Below are positions 32,578 to 41,805 of a stretch of 46,598 nt of DNA, one piece after another. Position numbers and translations under genes: made by a program. The notes under the pieces were generated by a model, which made no database searches, was not told the origin of the DNA, and saw only the letters and a list, made by a program, of their open reading frames with translations. Source of the DNA: Gordonia soli NBRC 108243 (GTDB taxonomy: Bacteria; Actinomycetota; Actinomycetes; Mycobacteriales; Mycobacteriaceae); the NCBI RefSeq assembly GCF_000334455.1, contig NZ_BANX01000043.1, positions 1 to 46,598 on the forward strand. The letters run 5' to 3'. Each line of letters starts with the position of its first letter. Position 1 is the first letter of the stretch.

Positions 32578-33464
32578 GAGTCCTCATCGTCGGCGCCAGC
32601 GGCCACAACGGGGCAGCTGTCGCCCGGCGACTGAGCGCCGCGGGCCATCACGTGCGCGGTCTGGTCCGTGATCCAGGACGCGCACCGGACTGCTTGGCCG
32701 AGGTCGTCGTCGGTGATGCCGTCACCGGCGCCGGACTCGCCGAGGCCACCGCCGACATCGACGTCGCGTACTACTTCGTCCACTCCCTCGACTCGGCCGC
32801 ACAGGATGACCACGATCTGGTGGCTGCACGCAATTTCGCTGAGGCTGCAGCCACGGCCGGAGTGCGACGTGGGATCTTCTTCACCACTCTGCCCGCACCC
32901 GACGGCGTCGCTGAGCCCCGCTACCAGCGGAACCGTCGCGTCGTCGAAGACGTTCTCACCGAACGCCTTCCCGGGATGACCGCTGTCCGTGCAGGCATGG
33001 TCCTCGGCGATCGATCCCGTGGGATGCGCCCGTACGTCCAACTGGTCCAGCGCGCACCGATCATCCCGATGGGGCCCTGGCGTCGACACCGGATGGCGGT
33101 GGTCGACTCGGAGACGACCACCACGTGCCTTGTCCGCGCCGGAGTCGGCGACCGACCGCTGGGACGAATCGCCGACGTGCCGGCATCAGCCGAACCGACT
33201 CACGAAGAACTGATCCGAGCAGTCATGCGCGTACTCGGGAGGCGTGTGCCGATCATCGGTCTACCTGTGAGCAGCGTGACGGTGGACGCCTTCCTCACCT
33301 CACGATTCACCGACGACTCGTTCCATTTCAGTCGACATCTGGCCAGCATCAACAACTTCGACTATCTGGTCGATCCGTCGCTGGCCGCCCCCTTCGCCGA
33401 CGTCACGCCTCTCGATCTCGACACCGCGTTGCAGGCCGCGCTGCCCGAAGCGGTTGCGGCATGA
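32574..33464 (+). CDS. NmrA-like NAD(P)-binding protein
   Basis: A 296-residue atypical short-chain dehydrogenase. The Rossmann loop is VLIVGASGHNGAAVARRL (about residues 3-20), followed by VRGLVRDPGR. Later parts (YYFVHSLDSA, RRGIFFTTLP, YQRNRRVVEDVL, RAGMVLGDRSRGM) match NmrA-like/NDUFA9-type proteins. The catalytic Tyr-x3-Lys of classical SDRs is absent. Such proteins act as redox sensors or reductases; the role here is open. It overlaps both its neighbours by four bases, so the three frames form one translationally coupled operon. Confidence 0.83.
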   Translation: MRVLIVGASGHNGAAVARRLSAAGHHVRGLVRDPGRAPDCLAEVVVGDAVTGAGLAEATADIDVAYYFVHSLDSAAQDDHDLVAARNFAEAAATAGVRRGIFFTTLPAPDGVAEPRYQRNRRVVEDVLTERLPGMTAVRAGMVLGDRSRGMRPYVQLVQRAPIIPMGPWRRHRMAVVDSETTTTCLVRAGVGDRPLGRIADVPASAEPTHEELIRAVMRVLGRRVPIIGLPVSSVTVDAFLTSRFTDDSFHFSRHLASINNFDYLVDPSLAAPFADVTPLDLDTALQAALPEAVAA

Positions 33465-33958
33465 GTGATCCCCACGTCTTCGCGACCGAGTTCGCGCGAG
33501 CAGCGGAGCGCATCACCAACAACGCGCTGATCGACGAGTGGGTGGCACTCTACGATGCAGACGCCACGGCGGAGTGGGTCTTCGACGGCATGGCCGAGAC
33601 ACACCGTGGCATCTCCGAGATCAGCGCTGCCGCGGACGAACTGGCGACACTCTGGCGATCCCGAGCTCTGACGGTCCACAAACAGGTCGAGTCCGCCACC
33701 GCCGACACCATCGTGCTCTCGTGGACCGGCGGTTTCGGCGGGCGTGACAGCCAGATCGGCGTGGAGATCTGGACGCTCGCCGACGGCCTGGTCGTCGGGC
33801 ACCGGATGTACGGACATCTCGACGTCCGCGCGTCCGATCAACTCGCGGCTCGCCTGCGCCTGGCGGCCACATCCCCTCGGATCGCAACGGCCATCGCCCG
33901 CCACCGGATGCGGAGAAGAATCCGACGTGCGATCAGAGGTCCTGAGTCACCGAGGTGA
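33461..33958 (+). CDS. SnoaL/NTF2-like protein
   Basis: A 165-residue protein with an NTF2-like fold pattern: a helical N-terminus (FATEFARAAERITNNALIDEWVALYDADATAEW), then beta strands (THRGISEISAA, TIVLSWTGGF, VEIWTLADGLVVGHRMYGHLDV). NTF2-like proteins include small-molecule isomerases, hydrolases and cyclases. The C-terminal Arg-rich extension (RHRMRRRIRRAIRG) is not part of the fold. Translation overlaps the NmrA gene (ATGA at 33461-33464); the 3' end overlaps the convergent cupin gene by 26 bp. Confidence 0.75.
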   Translation: MSDPHVFATEFARAAERITNNALIDEWVALYDADATAEWVFDGMAETHRGISEISAAADELATLWRSRALTVHKQVESATADTIVLSWTGGFGGRDSQIGVEIWTLADGLVVGHRMYGHLDVRASDQLAARLRLAATSPRIATAIARHRMRRRIRRAIRGPESPR

Positions 33959-34295
33959 GCTCGCCGCCCGCGTCGCCGGTGTTGACCACTCCCGACGGTT
34001 CGATCAACAGGGCCGTCACCTCTGCGTCGGCGCGCGGACGGTGCTCGACGCCGCGCGGCACGATGCAGAGCTGACCGGGACCGACGACGATCCGATGGTC
34101 GCGGAAATCGATCGTCAGATCACCGCTCACGACGAGGAACAGCTCGTCGGTGTCCTCATGCGAGTGCCACACGAAGTCGCCGAGGATCCGGACGACCTTC
34201 ACGTCGTAATCGTTGAGTCGTGCGACGCGCCGCGGTGCCCAATGGTCGGCGAACTGAGCGAGTTTGGATCGGAGATCGATCACGTCGACGGTCAT
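33933..34295 (-). CDS. Cupin domain protein
   Basis: A 120-residue single-domain cupin. Motif 1 is VWHSHEDTDELFLVVSGDL (two His and a Glu for metal) and motif 2 is GQLCIVPRGVEHRPRAD (His). The metal site is complete, so an enzymatic or sensing role is possible. Downstream of azlD on the same strand but 121 bp away, so perhaps separately transcribed; the gap contains GTACACACGTAC-type short repeats (around 34344-34357). Confidence 0.87.
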   Translation of the reverse strand: MTVDVIDLRSKLAQFADHWAPRRVARLNDYDVKVVRILGDFVWHSHEDTDELFLVVSGDLTIDFRDHRIVVGPGQLCIVPRGVEHRPRADAEVTALLIEPSGVVNTGDAGGELTSVTQDL

Positions 34296-34415
34296 TGCTC
34301 CCCCATGGTCGACACATCCGGCAGTCAGCTGTCACCTCAACCGTACACACGTACAGTACCGTGGGTCGAGCCTGCGCCCGACACGGTCTCCGGGGCAGAC
34401 GCCGTCAGATGCCCG

Positions 34416-34727
34416 TCAGATGCCGATGAGCAGACGAACTCCGGCGCACGCAACAGCCGCCATCAGGGCCGCGACGATCATCGGCAGCCGCACCAGCAGT
34501 GCGACCAGACCGACCAGCAGGCCGGCTGCACGGACGTCGAGGACCACCATGCGTCCGTCGACAAAAGTGTTCGAGACCACCAGCGCAGCCATCAATGCAG
34601 GACCGAGGAGGCTGATGACTCGGAGCGCGGCGGGCGGAGGCTCCCAGTTGCCCGCCAGCGCAGGACCGATCATCTTCATGCCGAGTGTCGACGCTGCGAG
34701 CACCGCGATCAGGATCCAGACGGTCAT
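34416..34727 (-). CDS. azlD: AzlD family branched-chain amino acid transport protein
   Basis: A 103-residue membrane protein with four hydrophobic helices (about 3-22, 35-58, 64-84, 85-102). With AzlC it forms an exporter of branched-chain amino acids or related compounds (family knowledge: AzlCD in Bacillus, BrnFE in Corynebacterium). Its start overlaps the azlC stop (ATGA at 34724-34727), so they are cotranslated. Assignment rests on size, topology and the azlC partner. Confidence 0.85.
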   Translation of the reverse strand: MTVWILIAVLAASTLGMKMIGPALAGNWEPPPAALRVISLLGPALMAALVVSNTFVDGRMVVLDVRAAGLLVGLVALLVRLPMIVAALMAAVACAGVRLLIGI

Positions 34728-35536
34728 GCGCTCACCTCCTCGTCCGGTCGCGGGTCCTCGGATGCCGCACCGTCGCGCCTGACGGCCGCTTCGTCCGTGA
34801 TGGCCGATCTCCGCCGCGGTGGCCACAGCCCGATCAACGCGACCATGGCTCCGCCGAGCACCGGGATGCCCGGCGGCACGAAGGGGGTCAGACCCAGCGT
34901 GACCGCCGCTGCCAGAGACGCGGCGATCGCCGGGCGCGGAAAGACCTTGGTCAGTCGGTACCGACGCCCGTTCGCGGCCCGTCGGAACACCTCCGGCACC
35001 AGCAAGCCGAGGAAGAAGACCGGGATGAACGCATCCAGACCGAGCCGTTCGGGTCCGTCGAGCGCCGACGCCCCGACCGCACCGATCGCCGTCGCGCCGA
35101 CCCACGCGGCGTACTGCAACGGCGCTCCCCAGACGAGGGTGGACCGGTCGAACCGCGCACCCCCGTCGCGTCGGGCGAGGATGAAAGTCGCGTCGGTGAG
35201 CACCGCACCCGTCCCCAGTCGCCGGAAGAAGGATCGGGATGCAGACGGCGCGATGGCGAAACCCATCGGTAGGAAGCGAGCATTCGCGCTGGCTCCCGCC
35301 ATCGCCGCGAGGACAGGGGTACCGCCCGCAGCGACCACGCCGATCGCCGCGAACTGCGCACCCCCGGCCCACACGATCGCCGACATGACGATCGCCTGCC
35401 CCGTCCCGATCACCGGGGCCGCCACGACCCCGAAGGTGATGCCGATGGCGATGGTCGCCAGGGACACCGGGACGGACTCGGCCACACCTCGGGGAAGCCT
35501 CGCCCATCCCGATCTCAGCCGTGCAACACCTCTCAC
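34724..35536 (-). CDS. azlC: AzlC family branched-chain amino acid exporter
   Basis: A 270-residue inner-membrane protein with about five to seven helices. Typical parts: ITFGVVAAPVIGTGQAIVMS, WAGGAQFAAIGVVAAGGTP, ANARFLPMGFAIAP, TDATFILARR, FIPVFFLGLLVPEVFR. It is the large subunit of an AzlCD/BrnFE-type exporter. GTG 35536 is preferred because TACTAT stands as a -10 about ten bases before it, giving a leaderless transcript; TTG 35572 would add 12 residues. The C-terminal 30 residues are charged and cytosolic. Confidence 0.88.
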   Translation of the reverse strand: MRGVARLRSGWARLPRGVAESVPVSLATIAIGITFGVVAAPVIGTGQAIVMSAIVWAGGAQFAAIGVVAAGGTPVLAAMAGASANARFLPMGFAIAPSASRSFFRRLGTGAVLTDATFILARRDGGARFDRSTLVWGAPLQYAAWVGATAIGAVGASALDGPERLGLDAFIPVFFLGLLVPEVFRRAANGRRYRLTKVFPRPAIAASLAAAVTLGLTPFVPPGIPVLGGAMVALIGLWPPRRRSAITDEAAVRRDGAASEDPRPDEEVSA

Positions 35537-35666
35537 CGGCTGATAGTAGGTCGGGGACAGACACCCCTCCAATCGATAAACGTCCGGTGAACCACATCAA
35601 ACGCAACGAGATGGTGACGGCGCCCGGTGTGGAGGACCGGTTACCCCGCAGGCGATACTTGCCCGC

Positions 35667-36026
35667 ATGAACGGAAGAAACAGGACGATCGCGGCCGCAG
35701 GCGCTCTGGCCGTCGGCGCCGTGCTCGGGGGGTTGTCGGCGACCGTCCCGTCGGCGTCGGCGGTCACCGCCGCACCGGCGGGCGCGTACTACCGGAACTG
35801 CGGTGAAGCCAAATACGCCGGCGTGACGCCGATCAAACGCGGCCAGGAGGGGTATCGGACCGCGCTCGATCGCAACGGCAACGGCATCGCCTGCGAGAAC
35901 GGGTCAGAGCCCGAGGCCGCGGTGCCGCACAAGAAAGCACCCAAAGCGCATGTCGCGCCGAAGAAGAAAGCCACACCTGCACCGCAGAAGCGCCCTCAGA
36001 CCTGGGGCTCGGTGCAGCTGCCCTGA
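35667..36026 (+). CDS. Secreted excalibur calcium-binding domain protein
   Basis: A 119-residue exported protein. Signal peptide (AAAGALAVGAVLGGLSATVP, cleavage after SASA), then the excalibur domain YRNCGEAKYAG to DRNGNGIACE (about residues 40-76), with the two Cys and the Asp/Asn loop that binds calcium. The tail of 40 residues is Lys/Pro/Ala-rich (KKAPKAHVAPKKKATPAP), likely to associate with the wall or nucleic acid. Divergent from azlC. Function unknown; such proteins are extracellular. Confidence 0.88.
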   Translation: MNGRNRTIAAAGALAVGAVLGGLSATVPSASAVTAAPAGAYYRNCGEAKYAGVTPIKRGQEGYRTALDRNGNGIACENGSEPEAAVPHKKAPKAHVAPKKKATPAPQKRPQTWGSVQLP

Positions 36027-36221
36027 TCGGGGGCACGAGTCGCCGACGTTCAGCACTGGATGTCCGAGCATCCCCTCGTCACGACCGCGGATTCTTCACG
36101 CGGGTCTCTGGACAAGCGGGGTGGGTAGGAAGACAGTAGAAGGCGGGGGCCGGCGAAAGGCAGGCACGCGCTGACCATCGGCATCGTTCGCGAGCACGGT
36201 CCTGCACGGCAGTCGATCCCG

Positions 36222-39200
36222 TTGAATCGGGCACAACGGGCATTGTGGTCGGCCCAGCAAGCGCTGGGCACCGACATCCCGATGGCCATCGCGCAATTCA
36301 TCGAGCTCGACGGTGAGATCGATGTGGGCGCGCTCTCCCAGTCGATCCGGGATGTCGTGCACGGCAGCGGGCTCGGCTTCGCCACGGTCCGAGTCGACTC
36401 GACCGGCGAACCAAGGATGGAATTCAGTTGCCGACCCGCTCTCGACCCGGTCACGCACCTCGATCTCCGGGCACATCCCGATCCGTATGCCGCAGCGATG
36501 GACTGGATGGATGCCGACGCCGCTACGCCCTTCCTCCTCGGTGAGCATCACCCCCTCCAACGATCGACACTCATCGCGCTCGACAACCGTCGATCGATCA
36601 TCTACTCCCGCGCCCATCACATCGCGCTGGACGGCTACTCCGCATCGACGATGATCGGCGACATCGTGCACCGGTACCGGACTCTCGCGTCCCATGGCAC
36701 CCTCTGCCCACGAAACGAGACTGCGGGCGACCCGAGGTGTCTCGCGCAGTCGATACTGGAATCGGAGCGCCGCTATCGGAGCTCGCCGCGGCACGATCGG
36801 GACCGCGATCACTGGACGTCCGAGAGCGAAGCCGCTGCTCCCCCAGTGCACTTCGGTACCGGACCGTGCCTGCCGTCCGCCCGCGCTCACCGGGTGGGAT
36901 CGTCGATACCCGCGGCGCTCCACGAACGAATGGTGACACTGGCTGCGGCGGTCGGCGTCCCGTCGACAGCCATCGTGCTCGCGGCCGTCGCGCTCCACCT
37001 TGCGCGCCTCCGAGATCGAAGCGACATCCCACTCACCATCGCGACGTCCGCACGCACCACGGTCGCTCTTCGCCGCGCGGGTGGAACGATGTCCAACCTC
37101 TTGCCCGTGACCATCCCGGTCGACGGGGACGGGACCGTGGGTGAGCTGCTGGCCACCGTTGCCGCACGCGCGTCGGCGGCGCTCCGGCATCAGAGCTTCC
37201 GATACGAGGACATGCCGCACGACCGCAGGTCGTCGCCGAATCCGTTGTCGCACAGAGGTCCGGTCGTGAACATCGCCCCGTTTCCACCGGTGGAGCTGTC
37301 GTCGTCGGTACGCACCACATACCGCGTGATATCGACCGGACCGGTTTCCGATGTCAACATCAACTTCTATCCCGAGAGCAGGGCGAGCCGCCGGCTGGAC
37401 CTGGAGACCAACCCCAACGGCCACTCGAGACGATCGAGTCTCGATCTGCTGGAGGGACTCCGGTCGACATTCGAGGCGCTGTCCGACGCGACGCCCGAGA
37501 CCGTGCTCCGCGATCTCGACACCCGGAGTCATCCACCCATCTCCCGCCCGGCGGTCGGCGTCACCACGACTCTGGGACAGATCCTGTTCGACTCGGGCAG
37601 TGGGCGCGAGGCGATTCGCACCGTGGCAGGCTCGATCACGTACTCCGAGGTCGCCGACCGTGCAGCCCGGATCGGTTCCCGGCTGGTCGATCTCGGGGTC
37701 TGTCCCGGCGACCGCGTCGCGGTCGTCCTGGGCCGTGGATCCCAGAGTGTCCTCGCCACGTGGGCAGTGGCCTGGGCCGGTGGGTGCGTCGTGCCGGTCG
37801 ACCCGGCACACCCCCTCCGACGTCGGCAGACGATCCTGCGCGATTGTCAGCCCACCGTCGTGATCTGCGATGCCACGACCGCGTTCGGCGGCGACACACC
37901 TGGCGCCGCTCACCTGACCATCGACGAGCCGAGTGTCGCGGAGTCGGTTCTCACCACACGCGGCCCGGTGCCGGTCGACGCCGACATGGCGGCGTTCCTC
38001 ATCTACACATCCGGAACCACCGGCACGCCGAAGGGGGTGACGATTCCCCACCGCGGCCTCGCGGACCTGATCGGCACCATCGACTCCGAATACGACATCG
38101 ACACAGGCGATGTCATCGCCCATGCCGCCTCACCCGGTTTCGACACCGCGATCGTCGAGATGGTGGCGGCTGCGCACCGAGGCGTTCCGTTGGCCGTGAC
38201 ACCGGACGACTGCCGCAGTGGCGACGAGCTGGCGACCACCCTGACCTCGCTGGGCACGACGCACCTGTTGACGACACCCGCGGTGCTGGCAACGATCCCC
38301 ATCGCTGCCGCGCCGACACTCACCCATCTGATCATCGGCGGCGACCGGTGTCCCGCTCCGTTGATTCGTCGGTGGGCAGACGCCGGGCGCACGGTTCGCT
38401 GTGCGTACGGGCCGACCGAGGCCACGTGCAGCGTCTTGCTCACCGAACCGATCTCTGGTTCGGCGGACACGGCTGACGGAGATGCCTTCGGTGCAACGGT
38501 GTCGATTCCACTCGGCCGGCCGATGAGTGGTGTTCGGGTCCATGTCCTCGATCGTCGGCTGCGCGCTGTACCGCTCGGCGGTGAGGGCGAGTTGTACATC
38601 GCCGGCCCGGCGCTCGGGCTCGGCTACATCCATGCAACCGCGGCCACCGCGGCCCATTTCGTCGCCGATCCTTTCGGGCGGCGCGGTGAGCGGCTGTACC
38701 GCACGGGTGACCGCATCCGGGTCGCGGAGGACGACGCCCTGATCTTCCTCGGCCGCAACGATCGACAGGTCAAGGTGCGCGGGGTCCGGATCGAGCTCGG
38801 TGACCTCGACGCAGCCCTGACGAGTCTGAACATGATCGCGGACGCGACATCGACTGCCGAAACATGGGAGACCTCGGTGCGGTTACACGCGTACGTGGTG
38901 CCCACCGACGCGGATGTCTCGGTCGCCACGATCCGTACGGCACTGCAGGGCGTTGCCCCGACGCACCTCATCCCGGCGACCATCTCGGTTCTTGCTTCGC
39001 TTCCGATGACCGTCAACAACAAGATCGATCACGCGCGCCTTCCTGCTCCGCCGCCACCCGCGCCCGTGGATGCCACGCCGCCGGAGAATCCGACACAGTC
39101 GCTCGTGGTTTCCGCACTCGGCCGGGCACTCGACACCCAGCAGACGATCGGCATCGACGCGGACTTCTTCGACCTCGGCGGCGACTCGCTGGTGGCGACG

Positions 39201-40547
39201 CAGCTTGCGGCAGAATTGAACACCACCGGGGACGACCGACTCCAGGTGCGCGACATCTTCGACGCCGCCACCCCTCGTGAGATCGCTCGACGTCTCGACG
39301 CCCACCCCATGTCCTGCGGAGCCACGACCGCGCCACCGTGCGATCAGGCACCTGGTCAGCATCCCCTTGCGCCGTCGCAGCGATCGATCTCTTTGCCCGA
39401 CACCGGTATCGATAATCTCATTCCGTTTGTCCTGACCATCGACGCGCCGATCTCGTCCGACGTGATCCGCGATCGGATGAGAACATTGCTCGAAGAACAT
39501 GAGATCCTCCGTTCGACGTTCGGCGGCGACGTCTTCACGGTGGACCCCGCTCCCGACGGACGCCGCTGGTCGGTCGAGGTACTCGACGCGGACGCCCCCG
39601 ATTGGTCCGTCTCCTTTCTGCACCGTCCGATCGACCTCGTTCTCCATTACCCGTTTCGGATCGGGGTCGCGTACTCCGGAGAACAGACACACATCGCGAT
39701 CGCGTTTCACCATGTCGCCGTCGACGGCGCGTCTCTCGACATTCTCATCCGGTCCCTGTTGGCGCGATCACACGAGTCCCGTGGACATTTCGTCGATCAC
39801 GCACACCCGGCTTCAGCGCAGTCCGCGGACCTGCGGGACGTGGATGTCGCGTTCTGGCACGCCGAACTCGATGGCACCGCAGCGATGATCGAGATCGGTG
39901 ACCGGCCACGCCCCAAGACATGGGAGCCACGGGCCGACCGACTCCGCGAGAGCTTGTCGGCTCGCCGGTGGTCCGCGGTCGAAGATGCCGCTCGCGCTCA
40001 CTGCGTCTCGGAACTGACGGTCCTTCGAGCCGTGGTGGCCCATGTGGCGTCGGCGAGAGCCGACACTCGCCGCATCCCCATCGGTGCGCTGATGTCCGGT
40101 CGGGACATCGGCGGTCACACGGATACCGTCGGTATGTTCGTGCAGACGGTCCCGGTCGTGTGTGAGGTCGACGCCGACATCGGCGAGACGATCGCGAACA
40201 TCGCTGCTGCCGAGGGGCGGGCCTTCGGGCACGCCCACCTTTCCTTGCGCGACCTCGCGCGAGAACTCCGAGCATCCACAGGCCCCCCGGACCCGCTGTT
40301 CCAGGTGATGCTCACCGTCGACCGGCAGATGGATATGGTCGCCAGTCGACTCGGCGTCGAGCTGACCCCACTACCGGTGACACACGCCAAGACCGATCTG
40401 CATGTGTCCGTCGTCGCCCCGGAGTCCGGACGTCCGGGATACCTCGAGTCCCTCTACGCGACTGCGGTGTTCGACCGATCGACGGTCAGCGCGATCATGA
40501 TCGATCTGCTGGCACAGATCGACGATCTGGGCAGTCTGGACGCGTGA
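36222..40547 (+). CDS. Nonribosomal peptide synthetase, C-A-T-C
   Basis: A 1441-residue synthetase. First condensation domain (about 1-420; active site AHHIALDG at 132). Adenylation domain (about 445-935) with YTSGTTGTPKGV (594), YGPTEATCS (728), YRTGD, and A10 Lys in NNKIDHARL. Carrier domain (about 945-1020) with GGDSL at 986-990. Second condensation domain (about 1040-1440; FHHVAVDG at 1162). There is no thioesterase or reductase. By-eye binding-pocket residues are D, T, V, T, I, G, A, C, S; no substrate assigned. The TTG start truncates the usual N-terminus: the frame upstream reads TIGIVREHGPARQSIPLNRA from a CTG at 36171 with AAAGGCAGG before it, the likelier true start. Confidence 0.93.
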   Translation: MNRAQRALWSAQQALGTDIPMAIAQFIELDGEIDVGALSQSIRDVVHGSGLGFATVRVDSTGEPRMEFSCRPALDPVTHLDLRAHPDPYAAAMDWMDADAATPFLLGEHHPLQRSTLIALDNRRSIIYSRAHHIALDGYSASTMIGDIVHRYRTLASHGTLCPRNETAGDPRCLAQSILESERRYRSSPRHDRDRDHWTSESEAAAPPVHFGTGPCLPSARAHRVGSSIPAALHERMVTLAAAVGVPSTAIVLAAVALHLARLRDRSDIPLTIATSARTTVALRRAGGTMSNLLPVTIPVDGDGTVGELLATVAARASAALRHQSFRYEDMPHDRRSSPNPLSHRGPVVNIAPFPPVELSSSVRTTYRVISTGPVSDVNINFYPESRASRRLDLETNPNGHSRRSSLDLLEGLRSTFEALSDATPETVLRDLDTRSHPPISRPAVGVTTTLGQILFDSGSGREAIRTVAGSITYSEVADRAARIGSRLVDLGVCPGDRVAVVLGRGSQSVLATWAVAWAGGCVVPVDPAHPLRRRQTILRDCQPTVVICDATTAFGGDTPGAAHLTIDEPSVAESVLTTRGPVPVDADMAAFLIYTSGTTGTPKGVTIPHRGLADLIGTIDSEYDIDTGDVIAHAASPGFDTAIVEMVAAAHRGVPLAVTPDDCRSGDELATTLTSLGTTHLLTTPAVLATIPIAAAPTLTHLIIGGDRCPAPLIRRWADAGRTVRCAYGPTEATCSVLLTEPISGSADTADGDAFGATVSIPLGRPMSGVRVHVLDRRLRAVPLGGEGELYIAGPALGLGYIHATAATAAHFVADPFGRRGERLYRTGDRIRVAEDDALIFLGRNDRQVKVRGVRIELGDLDAALTSLNMIADATSTAETWETSVRLHAYVVPTDADVSVATIRTALQGVAPTHLIPATISVLASLPMTVNNKIDHARLPAPPPPAPVDATPPENPTQSLVVSALGRALDTQQTIGIDADFFDLGGDSLVATQLAAELNTTGDDRLQVRDIFDAATPREIARRLDAHPMSCGATTAPPCDQAPGQHPLAPSQRSISLPDTGIDNLIPFVLTIDAPISSDVIRDRMRTLLEEHEILRSTFGGDVFTVDPAPDGRRWSVEVLDADAPDWSVSFLHRPIDLVLHYPFRIGVAYSGEQTHIAIAFHHVAVDGASLDILIRSLLARSHESRGHFVDHAHPASAQSADLRDVDVAFWHAELDGTAAMIEIGDRPRPKTWEPRADRLRESLSARRWSAVEDAARAHCVSELTVLRAVVAHVASARADTRRIPIGALMSGRDIGGHTDTVGMFVQTVPVVCEVDADIGETIANIAAAEGRAFGHAHLSLRDLARELRASTGPPDPLFQVMLTVDRQMDMVASRLGVELTPLPVTHAKTDLHVSVVAPESGRPGYLESLYATAVFDRSTVSAIMIDLLAQIDDLGSLDA

Positions 40548-40557
40548 GTACGGACGC

Positions 40558-40600
40558 GAGAACGCCCCACCCGCGATGGTCTCGCAGACGGGGCGTTCTC
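40558..40600. terminator. Bidirectional terminator between NRPS and lipoprotein genes
   Basis: GAGAACGCCCC pairs with GGGGCGTTCTC (perfect 11 bp) around a 21-base loop. It lies between two convergent genes, ten bases after the NRPS stop. Confidence 0.7.
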
Positions 40601-40615
40601 TGAGATCGGCGGCGC

Positions 40616-41230
40616 CTACGAGGTCGGGACGACCTCGCCCTTGACGGTGACCTCGACCTTGTCGGTCGCGGAATCCCAGGTGATCTTGCCGTTCTCGAAC
40701 GTCGACACCTTCAGGTTGCCCTCGTCGGTCTCGTCGCTGGTGGCCGTACCGAGCGGCCCCTGCGAACCGCCCTTGCCGTCGGCGGCGGGCTTACCCGACT
40801 CGTCGCGCGGCACGTTCCAGGCGTCGCGGATCTTGCCCCAGGTGATGTAGGCGGGCGACCCCTCCTTGTACGTGATGACGCCGCCGTCGAACTGCTGGAA
40901 CGAGACTCCGTTCTCACCCGTCCCCGAAGCGTCGGCACCGGTCTTCGGCACGCCGAGGTCGGTCTTCTGCTTGTCGGTGGCCGACTCGAACTTCTGCGCG
41001 ATCGCGCCGGTCAGCGTCACCTTGGTGCCGTCTGCGGCGGTGAGCTCGACGGTCTGGCCACTGTCGGCGGCACCGGACGATGCAGAGGCGCCCGCCTCGG
41101 TGGACGCTGCTGCCGACGACGACGCCGACGCCGAGTCGCTGTCGTCACTGCTGCATCCGGCCACGCCGAGCAGCGCGATGGACGCCGCAGCGGCGATACC
41201 GGCCGCACGCGCGATGGTCTTCTGATTCAT
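40616..41230 (-). CDS. LGFP-repeat lipoprotein
   Basis: A 204-residue lipoprotein. Lipobox LLGVAGCSS at about 22-30, then a Ser/Ala/Asp-rich linker (about 30-65) and a domain of 130 residues. VSFQQFDGGVITYKEGSPAY followed by ITWGKIRDAW is an LGFP-type repeat as found in mycolate-group cell-wall proteins. The rest (GQTVELTAADGTKVTLTGAI; ENGKITWDSATDKVEVTVKG) is beta-rich. Likely anchored in the inner membrane and facing the wall. ATG 41230 follows CGAAGGGGAATCTCC; a longer start has no ribosome site. Confidence 0.88.
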   Translation of the reverse strand: MNQKTIARAAGIAAAASIALLGVAGCSSDDSDSASASSSAAASTEAGASASSGAADSGQTVELTAADGTKVTLTGAIAQKFESATDKQKTDLGVPKTGADASGTGENGVSFQQFDGGVITYKEGSPAYITWGKIRDAWNVPRDESGKPAADGKGGSQGPLGTATSDETDEGNLKVSTFENGKITWDSATDKVEVTVKGEVVPTS

Positions 41231-41364
41231 GGAGATTCCCCTTCGGTGTCGCTTGGGCACTCACTGAACGCGGGTGTCTATCAATCACCTACCCGGGAAG
41301 AACCGTAATCGTCTGATGTGTCGTTTGCAACGTTCTGTTCGATGGCGTGAAGTCAGCGAGGCGT

Positions 41365-41745
41365 CTACCGCACGCTCGGCGCGGCGACATGTCGCCTTAC
41401 CCGATCGATCACCGCGCAGGCCGCCGCCACTACCGCGAACAGTGGGTGAAGGTATCGGTCGCGCATGTCGACCGGAACGATGCCGACCAAGGTCGTCGTG
41501 TCAACCACCTCGGAGATGGTCGCCATCAGATACACCGCCGCGACCGCGACCATGACGCGGGTGGTCCAGCGCGCGTTGACGATTCCGATGGCCAAGATTG
41601 CCAGCATGATCAACTGCCACACCGATCGCCAGCCGGCTCCGGGGACACCGAAGTCGGCACCCGCGATCAGGGTCGAGAGAGACCGCACTCCGAGAACGGC
41701 TGCCAAGACCACACAGAACACTCGCGAGAACGTCCACCCCGTCAT
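41365..41745 (-). CDS. Small integral membrane protein, four TM helices
   Basis: A 126-residue protein with hydrophobic helices at about 6-26, 38-57, 62-82 and 99-117. No family recognised. ATG is preceded by GAAGGGGTCACC. Eighteen bp upstream stands the first of two TGCCAC-N-GTGGCA palindromes shared with the divergent TetR gene, so it is very probably the TetR target. A role in resistance or envelope adaptation is plausible but not shown. Confidence 0.72.
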   Translation of the reverse strand: MTGWTFSRVFCVVLAAVLGVRSLSTLIAGADFGVPGAGWRSVWQLIMLAILAIGIVNARWTTRVMVAVAAVYLMATISEVVDTTTLVGIVPVDMRDRYLHPLFAVVAAACAVIDRVRRHVAAPSVR

Positions 41746-41762
41746 GGTGACCCCTTCGTTAC

Positions 41763-41805
41763 TGCCACCGTGGCATTAACGACAAACTATACTGCCACGG
41801 TGGCA
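41763..41805. promoter_or_regulatory. Twin operators and leaderless promoter of the TetR gene
   Basis: TGCCACCGTGGCA (41763-41775) and TGCCACGGTGGCA (41793-41805) are perfect 13-base odd palindromes with centres 30 bp apart, on the same helix face near three turns. TATACT (41788-41793) is a good -10 whose predicted start coincides with the GTG start at 41800. The second palindrome covers that start codon. Confidence 0.75.

Noticed and set aside
33744..35543. Plus-strand open reading of about 600 codons across cupin, azlD and azlC
   Set aside because: It crosses three well-defined minus-strand genes and an intergenic region and shows no domain.
36096..38123. Long open reading on the minus strand, about 675 codons, opposite the peptide synthetase
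   Set aside because: It mirrors the synthetase's codon pattern, has no recognisable domain and lies fully inside a well-supported gene; high GC produces such antisense frames.
36027..40547. Synthetase considered as part of a siderophore cluster
   Set aside because: No iron box lies upstream, no hydroxylase, salicylate or transport gene adjoins, and the only iron box in the window is 21 kb away before an unrelated gene.
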